A stretch of 64,000 bases of DNA from Bacteroidales bacterium (GCA_016936815.1 JAFGXD010000029.1:1-64000); one strand, 5' to 3'. Counted from the stretch's first letter, positions 18,719 to 29,348 are shown. Translations and numbers: made by a program. Notes: generated by a model from the letters alone, not told the origin.

Positions 18719-19384
18719 TTACTCCACCTTCTTTTCCTTCTCAATTATTTCTTCTAAAACTTTTTGTTGGGTTTCAATTTCTTTGGTTTTATCCTGTTGA
18801 TTGCCTTCGTTTGTTTTAATATCTGACTTGGCTTTTTCAATATCTTTTTCCCATCCTTCAATGTTTTTGTGAAGAGTTTCATTTTCCTTAACCAGTTTTT
18901 CTTTATCAGACTCAAGTTTTTTCATTACTTTTTCTGCCTCTTTTAGTTTTTCTGCAATTGCATCTTTAGTGGCGCTTACACCAAATTCACGAACTATTTT
19001 TTTGGCTGCCTTATATTTGTCTGGGTGAGAGGATGATGATAAATATGCGCCTCCTAAATCAAAACCCACATAAACAGTTACATCTCCATCTTTGTTAACT
19101 TCAAAAGCGGCATAAACATCTACTGTATTAGGTGAAACATCTTTAATTTCACAATCGTCGGCAAAAATTTCTTTTTTGGAGCTAACTTTTCCTTTATAGT
19201 TTTTAATAAACTTCTTCCATGCTTTTTCAACATCGTCTTTGTTGCTTTCGTAAACTGTTACAGTTAAGGCATTTTCCCTTCCTGCAGAAAAGCTGTAAGA
19301 ATTTTCTTCAACCTCAATTTTCTTTTGAGAAAAGCAGTTGAAAGAAAGAAATAAAACTACGCCAATAATAAAAACTGTTCTCAT
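18719..19384 (-). CDS. Exported hypothetical protein with C-terminal coiled coil
   Basis: Signal peptide; Lys/Glu-rich heptad-like C-terminus. Confidence 0.7.
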   Translation of the reverse strand: MRTVFIIGVVLFLSFNCFSQKKIEVEENSYSFSAGRENALTVTVYESNKDDVEKAWKKFIKNYKGKVSSKKEIFADDCEIKDVSPNTVDVYAAFEVNKDGDVTVYVGFDLGGAYLSSSSHPDKYKAAKKIVREFGVSATKDAIAEKLKEAEKVMKKLESDKEKLVKENETLHKNIEGWEKDIEKAKSDIKTNEGNQQDKTKEIETQQKVLEEIIEKEKKVE

Positions 19385-19449
19385 AATTTTCTAATTAAAA
19401 TTTTAAATAAATGTGCATAAAAGTAGGCAAACTGATGTTGTTTTCAAAA

Positions 19450-20025
19450 TTAATTATCCATTTTTGTTACACCTCCAGAAACAATAAACTTCATGGCATC
19501 GGATGTTGGAATATTAAGTTTTGTAATGTTTTCGGCAGGCACAATGCATAAATCACCCATAAAAGTAAAAGCATAAGGGAAATAAACAGCTACTTTATTG
19601 CCGGGAATTCCTAAATCAGATAAATCTTTTTGGGTTACAAATCCAATTTTTTCGACATTAGATCCATAAATCTGAACTAAAACAGGGTTTTTGAATTTCT
19701 TGTCCTTGCCCAAAAAGGCTCCCAAAACATCTTTAATAGAGGAGTATACAAATTTTACAAATGGGGTTCTTTTAATTATCTGTTCAAAAAGTGAAATTAA
19801 AGGTTGAGCAATAATTGTTCTTCCTAAATATCCTAAAAGGGTTATTATTACAATAATTGCAACAATACCGTACCAACTTCCATATTCAAAATATTGGTCG
19901 AAATAATTGGCAAGAAATAAATAAATTTGAAAAATCAAATAGGTCGTTATTCCAATTGGAGTAAGGTATAACAATCCTTGCAGGAAATACTTAACAAATC
20001 TTCTAATGTATACTAAAGTTCTCAT
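19450..20025 (-). CDS. DUF502 family membrane protein
   Basis: 'FLQGLLYLTPIGITTYLIF', 'LGRTIIAQPLISLFEQIIKRTPFVKFVYSSIKDVLGAF'. Confidence 0.88.
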   Translation of the reverse strand: MRTLVYIRRFVKYFLQGLLYLTPIGITTYLIFQIYLFLANYFDQYFEYGSWYGIVAIIVIITLLGYLGRTIIAQPLISLFEQIIKRTPFVKFVYSSIKDVLGAFLGKDKKFKNPVLVQIYGSNVEKIGFVTQKDLSDLGIPGNKVAVYFPYAFTFMGDLCIVPAENITKLNIPTSDAMKFIVSGGVTKMDN

Positions 20026-20043
20026 AATAAATTAAATATTATT

Positions 20044-20400
20044 TCAAAAGTTATTTTTTAACTCTAATTTTTTATTATTTGGTAAACTGTTATAAATTAA
20101 AGAATAAGAATCATCAATCCATTCTCTAAGTAGCTGTTTACTAATACTTCCATCAATATTTACGGTATTCCAATGAGTCTTATTCATATGATAACCAGGT
20201 TTTACAGCATCATAAGTTTCTCTAAGTTGAATGGCTAATTCCGGATTACATTTAAGATTTATTCCGTAAGGCTCATCAAGACTTATTAATGCAAACATTT
20301 TATTGCCAACTTTCATTACTAATGTAACATCGTCGAAAGGAAAACTCTCGGTAACACCGGGTTTGGACAGGCAATAATTTCTAAGATCTTCCACATTCAT
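20044..20400 (-). CDS. MmcQ/YjbR family DNA-binding protein
   Basis: 'LRNYCLSKPGVTESFPFDDVTLVMKVGNKMFALI...HMNKTHWNTV'. Confidence 0.93.
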   Translation of the reverse strand: MNVEDLRNYCLSKPGVTESFPFDDVTLVMKVGNKMFALISLDEPYGINLKCNPELAIQLRETYDAVKPGYHMNKTHWNTVNIDGSISKQLLREWIDDSYSLIYNSLPNNKKLELKNNF

Positions 20401-20402
20401 AT

Positions 20403-20768
20403 TTAAGCAGTTAAAGGATGAAAAGCATTAACAATATGTTCAATTATTGCTTTATTGTTTTTTCGCACTATTGAAATAATATCAAATCTTACATCTTCCT
20501 TAATTGCATTTCTGTTTATGTAAGCCTGTGCTGCAAATAATAGGTTTTGTCGTTTTTTATAATTTACTGCCTCCTTAGGTTCATGAAAAACATTTGTTGA
20601 ACGAGTTTTTACTTCAAAGAAAACAATTGTATTATCTTTTTTTCCAATAATATCTATTTCTTTATGACCAAAGTTCCAGTTTTTTTCGATAATCTCATAT
20701 CCTTTATCAATCAGATAATCAATAGATTCATTCTCGCCAGCTTTTCCCAATGCTATTTTGTCAGTCAT
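20403..20768 (-). CDS. yraN: YraN family (UPF0102) nuclease-like protein
   Basis: 'LGKAGENESIDYLIDKGYEIIEKNW..GHKEIDIIGKKDNTIVFFEVKTRS'. Confidence 0.93.
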   Translation of the reverse strand: MTDKIALGKAGENESIDYLIDKGYEIIEKNWNFGHKEIDIIGKKDNTIVFFEVKTRSTNVFHEPKEAVNYKKRQNLLFAAQAYINRNAIKEDVRFDIISIVRKNNKAIIEHIVNAFHPLTA

Positions 20769-20884
20769 TTTTTTACTTTTTTTGTAATTTCTTTGAAACT
20801 TTAGTTATCCATTGCCGTATAATTACTAGTTTTGCGGACTTTTTGCAAAGAAATATAATTTTTGACCAAATTATTTCAAAGATA

Positions 20885-21559
20885 ATGATATTATTACGAC
20901 CTACAATAATTTATTTTATTTTCTTGTTTTTGTGCTTTTCAGCTTATACCCAGCCGAGAGTAAATCCGCAGCAACCGGAAGTTAATAAGCCTGTTTTCGA
21001 GGGAAGTATTAAATGTGTTCAACAATCTAAAGTTGACACTGTTTATTATACTTTTTATGTTAAAGATAAGAAAGTTAGGGTTGATGAAATAAATAATGGA
21101 ATTGATAATAGTCTAATTTTCGATTTAGACAAGAAAACAATTGTAGCACTTAGTCCTCAGAAAAAGCTTTATATGAACATTCCAACCACTCCTTATGTGG
21201 ATGGAGAAAACGAAAATTTCAATATTATTAAATCAAACAATTCTAAAATAATTAATGGTTACAAGTGCTATCAGTGGAGGGTTAGAAATACAGAGCAAAA
21301 TACAGAAATAGCTTATTGGGTTGCTTACGATAATTTCGAGTTTTTTGAAGAATTTCTAAAGCTTTGGAATAAAAGAGAAAAACAATTTACTTTTTTTCTC
21401 AAAATTCCGGATATTTCAGGAGTATTTCCTATGCAGCAGGTGGAAAGAACCCTTCTTCGGGATGAACGTTGTAGACAAGAGGTGGTTTCTGTAGAAAAAA
21501 AAGAAATTAAGGATGATATTTTTGCAATTCCAAAAGATTTTAAGAACTACGATCACTAA
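20885..21559 (+). CDS. DUF4412-like exported protein
   Basis: Start moved to internal ATG preceding signal peptide 'MILLRPTIIYFIFLFLCFSAYTQ'; 'GSIKCVQQSKVDTVYYTFYVKDKKVRVDE..LIFDLDKKTIVALSPQKKLYM'. Confidence 0.7.
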   Translation: MILLRPTIIYFIFLFLCFSAYTQPRVNPQQPEVNKPVFEGSIKCVQQSKVDTVYYTFYVKDKKVRVDEINNGIDNSLIFDLDKKTIVALSPQKKLYMNIPTTPYVDGENENFNIIKSNNSKIINGYKCYQWRVRNTEQNTEIAYWVAYDNFEFFEEFLKLWNKREKQFTFFLKIPDISGVFPMQQVERTLLRDERCRQEVVSVEKKEIKDDIFAIPKDFKNYDH

Positions 21560-22460
21560 ATTTTAATTGAACTTTCTCTTTTTCAACTATTAGATCTATT
21601 TTCCTTCCCATAATTAATGCAATATTTGGTTCCTTATGTCCAACAGGAAACTCAAAACAAACGGGATAATTATATTCAGAAACAGCCTCAGATATTATTT
21701 CACAGGCATCTTTGCCAAAAGGTACAAGATTATCGCTCATGTTTGTCATTCCTCCAACAATCAGTCCTTTTAGTTTGCTTAATTTACCTGAGACTTTCAA
21801 ATTCCATATCATTCTATCTATATGGTAAAGGTATTCATCCAAATCTTCAATAAATAGAATTTTGCCATCAGTATCTAAATCGAAGGAGGTTCCTCTTACA
21901 CTATAAAGAACAGAAAGATTTCCACCAACTAAAATACCATCTGTGTTGCCAATAATATTTCTTTCGTTTCCTTCAATATCATTATATTGCGGAGCCTTTC
22001 CAAATAATGCCGATTTTAAACTATCTGTTGAAATTGTATCTTTGCCGTTATAAGAAAAATTTATCGGCATGGTGGCATGCATTGTTTCAATTCCAAGTTT
22101 TTGATGAATATATGTATGCAAAACAGTTACATCACTATATCCAATTATCCATTTAGGTTTTTTGCTGAATTTAGTGAAATCAAGTTTTTCAATTATTCTA
22201 ACCGTCCCATAACCGCCTCTACCACAAATTATTGCAGAAATATTATCATCATCCAGAAGGCTTTGAAAAGATTTTGCTCTCAATTCATCATTACCTGCAA
22301 ATTGATTATCGGCTTTATCAATATTATCAGCAAAAACCACTTTTAATCCCCATTCACTAAGTTTATCTATTGCCGGTTTTAATTCAATACTTGAAATCTT
22401 TCTGGCTGTTGCAGCTATTCCAATTGTGTCACCCTGTTTTAGAAAATTTGGTCTAATCAT
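21540..22460 (-). CDS. LD-carboxypeptidase (peptidase S66)
   Basis: Start moved to 'MIRPNFLKQGDTIGIAATARK'; 'ICGRGGYGTVRIIEKLDF..KWIIGYSDVTVLHTYIHQ..ATMP'. Confidence 0.92.
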   Translation of the reverse strand: MIRPNFLKQGDTIGIAATARKISSIELKPAIDKLSEWGLKVVFADNIDKADNQFAGNDELRAKSFQSLLDDDNISAIICGRGGYGTVRIIEKLDFTKFSKKPKWIIGYSDVTVLHTYIHQKLGIETMHATMPINFSYNGKDTISTDSLKSALFGKAPQYNDIEGNERNIIGNTDGILVGGNLSVLYSVRGTSFDLDTDGKILFIEDLDEYLYHIDRMIWNLKVSGKLSKLKGLIVGGMTNMSDNLVPFGKDACEIISEAVSEYNYPVCFEFPVGHKEPNIALIMGRKIDLIVEKEKVQLKFSDRSS

Positions 22461-22484
22461 TAATTCATTGTTGTTTTGATTATT

Positions 22485-22492
22485 TATCTTTG
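22485..22492 (+). promoter_or_regulatory. Bacteroidota -7 box TATCTTTG upstream of metG
   Basis: Exact TAnnTTTG match ~40 nt before ATG. Confidence 0.5.
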
Positions 22493-22531
22493 CCAAAATA
22501 TAAATAATTTTAATGATAACCATATTTAAAC

Positions 22532-24574
22532 ATGAAAAATTTTAAAAGACATACAATTACAGCAGCACTTCCTTATGCTAACGGCCCAGTTCATATTGGT
22601 CATTTGGCCGGTGTTTATGTGCCTGCAGATATTTTTTCGCGTTACTTAAGGCTAAAGGGAGAAGATGTTCTTTTTGTATGTGGATCCGATGAACATGGAG
22701 TGCCCATTACTTTAAAAGCCAGACAGGAAAATACTACACCCCAGAATATTGTTGATCGTTATCATTCTATTATTAAGAATTCTTTTGAAAAATTTGGTAT
22801 TTCTACTGATATTTATTCAAGAACTTCTTCACCAACTCATCATACAACTTCTTCAAATTTCTTCAAGAAATTATACGATGATGGTTTGTTTGTTGAAAAA
22901 ACTTCAGATCAATTTTACGATGAAGATGCAAAACAATTTTTAGCAGACCGTTATATTACCGGCACTTGTCCCCATTGTAGCAACGATAGAGCTTATGGCG
23001 ATCAGTGTGAAAATTGTGGTACCAGTCTAAATGCAACAGACCTTATTAATCCTGTTTCAACTATATCAGGTTCTAAGCCCATAATGAAAGAAACAAAGCA
23101 CTGGTATTTGCCCTTGGAAAATTATGAAGACTTTTTAAAAAAATGGATACTTGATGATCATAAGGATTGGAAACCAAATGTTTATGGACAGTGTAAATCG
23201 TGGCTAGATCAGGGTTTGCAAGCTAGAGCAGTAAGTAGAGATTTAGATTGGGGAGTTCCTGTTCCTGTTAAAAATGCCGATGGAAAAGTGCTTTACGTTT
23301 GGTTCGATGCGCCAATCGGTTATATTTCAAATACTATTGAATGGGCCGAAAAAAATAATAAGAATTGGGAAGATTATTGGAAGTCGGAACAAACAAGGCT
23401 GATTCATTTTATTGGAAAAGATAACATTGTGTTTCATTGTATTATTTTTCCCGCAATGCTAAAGGCTCATGGCGATTTTATTCTTCCCGATAATGTTCCT
23501 GCCAACGAATTTTTAAATCTTGAAGGCGACAAAATCTCAACATCCCGTAATTGGGCTGTTTGGTTACACGAATACTTGGAGGATTTTCCGGGACAGCAAG
23601 ATGTGCTTAGATATGTGCTTTGCGCTGGAGCTCCAGAAACAAAAGATAACGATTTTACATGGAAAGACTTTCAGGCAAGAAATAACAATGAACTTGTTGC
23701 AATACTTGGAAATTTTATTAACAGAGCATTGGTGCTAACACAAAAATATTACGACGGAAAAGTGCCGGAAAGAGGTAGTTTGAATGATTTCGACAAGGAT
23801 ACTCTTAATCAATTAAAAGATTGCAAAGCTAAAATTGAAACTCAATTGGATCAATTTCGATTTAGAGAGGCATTGAAAGAGGCAATGAATGTGGCTCGTT
23901 TAGGTAACAAATATCTTGCAGATTCTGAGCCTTGGAAAATTATTAAAACTAATCCCGAAAGAGTAAAAACAATACTTAATATTTCTTTGCAAATTTCCGC
24001 AAATCTTGCCATTATTTTCGAACCTTTTCTTCCTTTTACTTCAGAAAAAATAAGAAAATTTCTAAATTTGGAAATAGCAGGATGGAATTTACTAGGCAAC
24101 GATAACATTTTAAACCCCGGTGATAATATTGGAACACCGGAATTGCTATTTTCAAAAATTGAAGATAGTCAAATTGAAGTTCAGATTGAGAAGCTTATGA
24201 AAACTAAAGCCATTAATGCTGCAAATACAAAACAAGTGCCTGTTAAAGAGGCGATTAATTTTGAAACTTTTTCCGGGATGGATTTAAGGGTGGGTACTAT
24301 TATTGAAGCTGAAAAGGTGCCAAAAACAAAAAAGCTCCTGAAACTGAAAATAGATACAGGTATTGACCAAAGAACGGTTGTTTCGGGAATAGCAGAATTT
24401 CATAATCCTGAAAAAATTATTGGAAAGCAAGTAACATTATTACTTAACCTCGAACCAAGAAACATCAAGGGAATTGAATCTCAGGGTATGATTTTAATGG
24501 CTGAAAATTCTGATGGAGAATTGATTTTTGTTTCACCGACACAACTAGTAATTAATGGAGCTGCCGTGAAATAA
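22532..24574 (+). CDS. metG: Methionine--tRNA ligase with C-terminal tRNA-binding domain
   Basis: '[18 protein letters not shown]', '[11 protein letters not shown]' (KMSKS-region equivalent), C-term '[29 protein letters not shown]'. Confidence 0.97.
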   Translation: MKNFKRHTITAALPYANGPVHIGHLAGVYVPADIFSRYLRLKGEDVLFVCGSDEHGVPITLKARQENTTPQNIVDRYHSIIKNSFEKFGISTDIYSRTSSPTHHTTSSNFFKKLYDDGLFVEKTSDQFYDEDAKQFLADRYITGTCPHCSNDRAYGDQCENCGTSLNATDLINPVSTISGSKPIMKETKHWYLPLENYEDFLKKWILDDHKDWKPNVYGQCKSWLDQGLQARAVSRDLDWGVPVPVKNADGKVLYVWFDAPIGYISNTIEWAEKNNKNWEDYWKSEQTRLIHFIGKDNIVFHCIIFPAMLKAHGDFILPDNVPANEFLNLEGDKISTSRNWAVWLHEYLEDFPGQQDVLRYVLCAGAPETKDNDFTWKDFQARNNNELVAILGNFINRALVLTQKYYDGKVPERGSLNDFDKDTLNQLKDCKAKIETQLDQFRFREALKEAMNVARLGNKYLADSEPWKIIKTNPERVKTILNISLQISANLAIIFEPFLPFTSEKIRKFLNLEIAGWNLLGNDNILNPGDNIGTPELLFSKIEDSQIEVQIEKLMKTKAINAANTKQVPVKEAINFETFSGMDLRVGTIIEAEKVPKTKKLLKLKIDTGIDQRTVVSGIAEFHNPEKIIGKQVTLLLNLEPRNIKGIESQGMILMAENSDGELIFVSPTQLVINGAAVK

Positions 24575-24594
24575 TGATTTATTGATGCAAAACT

Positions 24595-25980
24595 TTAATA
24601 ACCGTAGTAGTTTCTAAAGAAATTTTCTAAGTATCTGCTGTTTACTTTTTTACCAATTATTTCTTTATTTTTGTTAAGCAAATAAATTGTAGGGGTAATA
24701 TCAACAAAATACAAGTATTGGTAATTAGAAATATTATCGGAATCCCAAGTGTTTATCCAATTTAGGTCATTTTCCTCTATATAGTTAATCCACTCTTCTT
24801 TATCTGTATTTGTATTTACGGCATAAACTTCAATTCCTGATTTTTGATATTTTTGGTACAGTTTATTTATGGCTGGAACTTCCGTTTTACAAAAACCACA
24901 ATCGGGTTCATAAAACAACAAAATTGTAAAATCGGCATTTACCTGATGAAGAGAAAAATACTCGCCGGAAGTAGATTCAAGTACCAGATTTTTGCCAATA
25001 CTTCCATATTGATTAGGTACGTTTCTAATAAGTTTTTCCCTTATATAAAGGTTGTTTAAGGAGTCGGTTTGAATTTTTTCTGTAAGGTAAAATTCACCGG
25101 CAATTTCCATAAAAACCTTTTCCATAGACATGTTTCCGGTATGTTCCTGGAAGTCTAATATAAAATTTCCGGTATATTCTCTAAAAACCGGATAATCTTC
25201 AAGCTTATTAAGCAGGAATCTTGCACCTTCTATAATACTATCAGGATGCATAGTGTAATAACCTGTAAAATAGCTATATATTCTTTTAAAGTATATTGAA
25301 CTATTAAGTAAACCGTTTTCAGAAAAATCAATATTGTCGAAAAAATGCTTTTGATAATATTCATTAATTAATGCCGAATCCCTTGTAGATGAAATGTTTT
25401 CAGGAATTTCTACTTCCACCATTGCCATAATTATTTTTGAAAAAAAAGTGCCTGAATTAGTAGTTAGAATTTCTTTCCAGCCGGCTTCGTTTTGCTGAAA
25501 AATTTTTTCAGATTCTTCTTCAATTAATATTAAAGAATCCATGTTATTAATATTTTGTTTACGCCTTGTTTCAAGATTTTTTCTTTTTTTAAACTGGCTC
25601 ATCATAAATCGCTGATAATTATTGAAAATAAGATTTTCTTTACAGCCTTTTGTTTTCATATTATAAACAAAATCTTCAACATTTGTTTGAAGACTAAATC
25701 TCTTAGAATCGGCAACAAGAAATTCAAAATAATAGTGGTTTGGAACAACGGCAAGATAAATTCCTTTTTTTAATTCTGTATTCCCTTTGTAAACTGCCTT
25801 ACCTTTCTTATTGGTTCTTATAGTATCTATTAAAATTCTTTCATTTCCATAATGATGCCCAAGGTAAATTTCGGAATTGTTGGCTCCTTTTATTTTGAAT
25901 TTAATTTCAAATTGTGAAAAACTTGACAAATTAATGATAATAATACAGTGAAGTAGCAATAATTTTGTCTTGAACATCAT
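24595..25980 (-). CDS. TlpA/redoxin-like thiol-disulfide protein, exported
   Basis: 'FTILLFYEPDCGFCKTEVPAINKLYQKY..GIEVYAVN' thioredoxin-fold motif; signal peptide. Confidence 0.85.
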   Translation of the reverse strand: MMFKTKLLLLHCIIIINLSSFSQFEIKFKIKGANNSEIYLGHHYGNERILIDTIRTNKKGKAVYKGNTELKKGIYLAVVPNHYYFEFLVADSKRFSLQTNVEDFVYNMKTKGCKENLIFNNYQRFMMSQFKKRKNLETRRKQNINNMDSLILIEEESEKIFQQNEAGWKEILTTNSGTFFSKIIMAMVEVEIPENISSTRDSALINEYYQKHFFDNIDFSENGLLNSSIYFKRIYSYFTGYYTMHPDSIIEGARFLLNKLEDYPVFREYTGNFILDFQEHTGNMSMEKVFMEIAGEFYLTEKIQTDSLNNLYIREKLIRNVPNQYGSIGKNLVLESTSGEYFSLHQVNADFTILLFYEPDCGFCKTEVPAINKLYQKYQKSGIEVYAVNTNTDKEEWINYIEENDLNWINTWDSDNISNYQYLYFVDITPTIYLLNKNKEIIGKKVNSRYLENFFRNYYGY

Positions 25981-27095
25981 AATAACTCAACAATTTTGGC
26001 TGCATTTTGAAAGTTAAGAAAACCTGAATTTAGAATTTCAGTCCTACTTTCAACCTGCATTTTGGTGAATGTAATGGAAAATAGTCTCTTAATTTCTTCA
26101 GCAATTTCTTGCGCAGAATCTTTAATGGAACAAAGGCTTTCAAGACCTGTATTATCAACCATATCGTGGTTTACAATACAATGACGACCAGAAAATAAAG
26201 CTGCTATTAATTTTAGTTTTATTCCGGTTGATTGAAACGTGGGAAGTACATTAATTTGTGCATTTTCAATTAATTGACTCATTCGCTGGTTTGAAGGATT
26301 TGCAATTATTTCGTAATCCCGAAGGTGTTTTGAAGCATTTGCAAAAATAGATTTATCAGGATTTTTACCTGCAATTTTTACAGGAATGCCTTTTATCTTG
26401 CTAAAAACATTTTCAATAAGGAAGTTAGCCGCTTTGCAGTTTTCAGCTACCGATAAATTCCCATGGTAAAGAACGTAATTTCCTCTTCCTTCTTTTGATT
26501 TTACTTTTTCGTTCGGGTGAAAAGCCGGTACAAATAAAGAGTTTTGGTATAGATTATTGAAATGAGTATGGTCGTTTGGCGAAATTGACAAGACACAATT
26601 TGCCATTACAAGTATTCTTTCAAACTTTTCGAGTTTTGAGGCTTCTTTTTTAAAGAAAAATCTCTCCTTAAATTTATTTTCAATACCGGCAAGTTGCCTG
26701 TAATAATGATGTTCAACATTATGAGCTCTTACAATTTTTAATCGATCTTCAAGTAATCCATTGTTTAAAATGCCACATGTATGTAAGCCTTCAAAAAGAA
26801 CTGGAAACTTGTCGTTTGCTAAATTTTGTAATAATATGTCTGAAATTCTAGTATTTACAATATATGGAGTTTTACTAATGAAGTATTTCAATCCGGATTT
26901 TCTTTTGTAATAATAGACTTTTTTACAAAAACTTTCCAGAATTTCAGCCTTTGGCCTTCCATATTCAAAACAATGAAGAATAATTTCTACACCTGCTTTG
27001 TGTAAACTTTCAAGTTTATAGAAAACGTCTATAACTCCACCATAATCAGCAGGGTAGGGGACATTAAAAGAAACAATATGTAGATGTTTTTTCAA
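25977..27095 (-). CDS. Glycosyltransferase (GT4-like)
   Basis: 'HIVSFNVPYPADYGGVIDVFYKL', 'VRAHNVEHHYYRQL', 'NVLPTFQSTGIKLKLIAALFSGRHCIVN'. Confidence 0.85.
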   Translation of the reverse strand: MKKHLHIVSFNVPYPADYGGVIDVFYKLESLHKAGVEIILHCFEYGRPKAEILESFCKKVYYYKRKSGLKYFISKTPYIVNTRISDILLQNLANDKFPVLFEGLHTCGILNNGLLEDRLKIVRAHNVEHHYYRQLAGIENKFKERFFFKKEASKLEKFERILVMANCVLSISPNDHTHFNNLYQNSLFVPAFHPNEKVKSKEGRGNYVLYHGNLSVAENCKAANFLIENVFSKIKGIPVKIAGKNPDKSIFANASKHLRDYEIIANPSNQRMSQLIENAQINVLPTFQSTGIKLKLIAALFSGRHCIVNHDMVDNTGLESLCSIKDSAQEIAEEIKRLFSITFTKMQVESRTEILNSGFLNFQNAAKIVELL

Positions 27096-27214
27096 AAAAA
27101 TAAATTAAACTCAAACTTATTATTTTTTTTGGTATTGATGTTAATAAAACATGAAAAATATTGATTATTAGATATTATTTAATATTTTTACTTTTAAATC
27201 AAACATTTTCAGCT

Positions 27215-27523
27215 ATGAGAAAAATATTATTGTGCTAAATATGTGCGATATTTTCATTACTGTCTCCTTCGCAGGTGTTTTTAAAAGGTCAGTTTTTGGA
27301 ATTAGGCATTCATTCATGTGGCTCATATGGAAGTGATGTTGCTGCTCCCCCCGATTTTCATCCAACAAACGGCAATTTGGGTTTTGTATATGATTATACG
27401 CTTGACGGATGGACAATAGGAACCCCTCCATTTATGGGAGATTATTTTGTTAGGTTTAACAATGGTAGTGAGCTAAATACTAAAAAGATTTTTAAAATTA
27501 ACTTTAAGATTAACCTAAACTAG
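27215..27523 (+). pseudogene. Remnant of an exported protein N-terminus, interrupted by TAA in the signal peptide and truncated
   Basis: In-frame MRKILLC*ICAIFSLLSPSQVFLKGQFLELGIHSCGSYGSDVAAPPDFHPTNGNLGFVYDYTLDGWTIGTPPFMGDYFVRF. Confidence 0.65.
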
Positions 27524-27704
27524 AAGATTAAAAATTAAAAGAAAGTAGATAAAGCTATATTTTTTATTTATACTATTGAATAATATTTTACAACACTTCT
27601 GTTGAAAAAACAATTATAATAACTATTTTTACATCAGAAAAATACTTTTATGGTACACTGGATTCTTAACTTCATTATATGTATCAATCGTGCAGGGCTT
27701 TTTT

Positions 27705-27729
27705 GCTGTTAGCTGTTAGCTCTTAGCTG
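27705..27729. repeat. Heptamer array TTAGCTG/TTAGCTC (~3.5 units)
   Basis: gctgTTAGCTGTTAGCTCTTAGCTG read directly. Confidence 0.8.
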
Positions 27730-27737
27730 AGGTAAAT

Positions 27738-27779
27738 AAAACTCAAAACTCAAAACTCAAAACTTAAAACTTAAAACTT
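27738..27779. repeat. Heptamer array (AAAACTC)x3(AAAACTT)x3 ending 6 nt before an ATG
   Basis: Six contiguous 7-bp units read directly. Confidence 0.92.
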
Positions 27780-27785
27780 ATAATA

Positions 27786-29324
27786 ATGGATACTTTAATT
27801 ATAAAAGGTGCCGGATTAACAATTTATGATGTTGTTAATGTTGCAAGACACGGACAAAAAGTTGCTTTAGCTCCTGAAGCTGTTGAAAGAATTAATGTTT
27901 GTCGTGCAATGCTTGAAAAAAAGATTGTTGCAGGAGAAATAATGTACGGAGTAAACACCGGAATTGGTGAGTTTTCGGAAGTTGTTTTAAACGACGATCA
28001 AGTAAAAGATTTTCAAAAATATCTGGTATACAACCATGCTGCCGGTATTGGCGACCCTGCTCCAATTGAATATGTTCGCGGCGCTATGCTTGGTAGAATT
28101 AACGTGCATGCTCACGGAAATTCAGGTTGTAGAATTGAAATAACTCAAACTTTGGTCGATATGCTAAACAAAGGCGTAACACCTTTTGTTTGTCAGAAAG
28201 GCTCTGTTGGAGCATGTGGAGATTTGGCACCAATGTCGCAAATTGCTCTTTTAATGATGGGTGAGGGAAAGGCATACTACAAAGGCGAATTACTTGAAGG
28301 AAAAGATGCTTTAGAAAAAGCAGGAATACCTGTTCCTGGATTAATGGCACGTGACGGGCTAGCTACAATTAACGGCTCTAATGTGCTTACTGCTATGTCG
28401 GCAATATTTTTAGTTGACGCTAATAACTGGCTAAAACAAGCCGAAATAGCAGCCTCTATGTCGCTTGAGGCTCTTAAAGCAAATATGAAACCTTATACAA
28501 AATTACTTCATGAAGTTCGTGGTTTTAAAGGAGCTGTTCGTTCAGCCGAAGCAATTAATAAATGTGTTTCCGGTGGCGACCTTAAAGAGGGTAGAGTAAA
28601 ATGTAAAGTTCAGGATGCTTATTCAATGCGTTCAACACCTCAGGTTATTGGTGCTGCTCACGATGCCTTGGCTTATGCTCGTTCTCAGGTAGAAATTGAA
28701 CTTAACGGTGTTGGCGATAACCCAATTTTCTTCCCCGACAAAAATCTTCAACTGTCAGGAGCAAACTTCCAGGGTAGTCCTGTTGCTGTTCCTATGGACA
28801 TGGCAGGTTATTGTATTACAATGGTTTCCGTTCTTTCAGAAAGAAGAATGAACAGACTTAACAATCCTGCTTTAAGTGTTGGTTTACCTGCATTTTTAAC
28901 TAAAGGAGCCGGAATGTTTTCAGGCCTTATGCTTTCTCAGTACACTGCCGATATGATGATTGTTGAACAACGTATTCTTAGTGCGCCGGCTTCTGTTCAG
29001 TCAATTCCGGCCGCTGCCGATCAGGAAGATTTTGTTTCAATGGGAATGAATACTGCCATTAAAAACTTCCAGATTCTTGATAATGCCTATGGTATTTTGG
29101 GTATTGAATATATGGCTGCAGCTCAGGCTTTAGATTTCAGAAAGGAAGAATACAGCTTCGGAAAAGGAGTTCAGGCTGCTAAAGATGTTATTAGGAAACA
29201 TGTTGATTTTCTTGACATTGATAGACCTCTGTATCCTGACCATACTGCAATGAAAGAACTGGTTAAATCTTGTGAAATTCTTACTGCCGTTGAAAAAGCT
29301 GTTGGAAGTTTGGAAGAATATTAG
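27786..29324 (+). CDS. MIO-type aromatic amino acid/histidine ammonia-lyase family, Ala-Cys-Gly at MIO position
   Basis: 512 aa; 'YGVNTGIGEF', 'GSVGACGDLAPMSQ', 'VQDAYSMRSTPQVIG', 'QEDFVSMG'. Confidence 0.9.
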   Translation: MDTLIIKGAGLTIYDVVNVARHGQKVALAPEAVERINVCRAMLEKKIVAGEIMYGVNTGIGEFSEVVLNDDQVKDFQKYLVYNHAAGIGDPAPIEYVRGAMLGRINVHAHGNSGCRIEITQTLVDMLNKGVTPFVCQKGSVGACGDLAPMSQIALLMMGEGKAYYKGELLEGKDALEKAGIPVPGLMARDGLATINGSNVLTAMSAIFLVDANNWLKQAEIAASMSLEALKANMKPYTKLLHEVRGFKGAVRSAEAINKCVSGGDLKEGRVKCKVQDAYSMRSTPQVIGAAHDALAYARSQVEIELNGVGDNPIFFPDKNLQLSGANFQGSPVAVPMDMAGYCITMVSVLSERRMNRLNNPALSVGLPAFLTKGAGMFSGLMLSQYTADMMIVEQRILSAPASVQSIPAAADQEDFVSMGMNTAIKNFQILDNAYGILGIEYMAAAQALDFRKEEYSFGKGVQAAKDVIRKHVDFLDIDRPLYPDHTAMKELVKSCEILTAVEKAVGSLEEY

Positions 29325-29348
29325 TAAAAAAGCAAAAAGAATATTTTT

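Noticed and set aside
27738-27779. Heptamer array as a CRISPR-like array
   Set aside because: Contiguous 7-bp units without spacers; simple tandem repeat.
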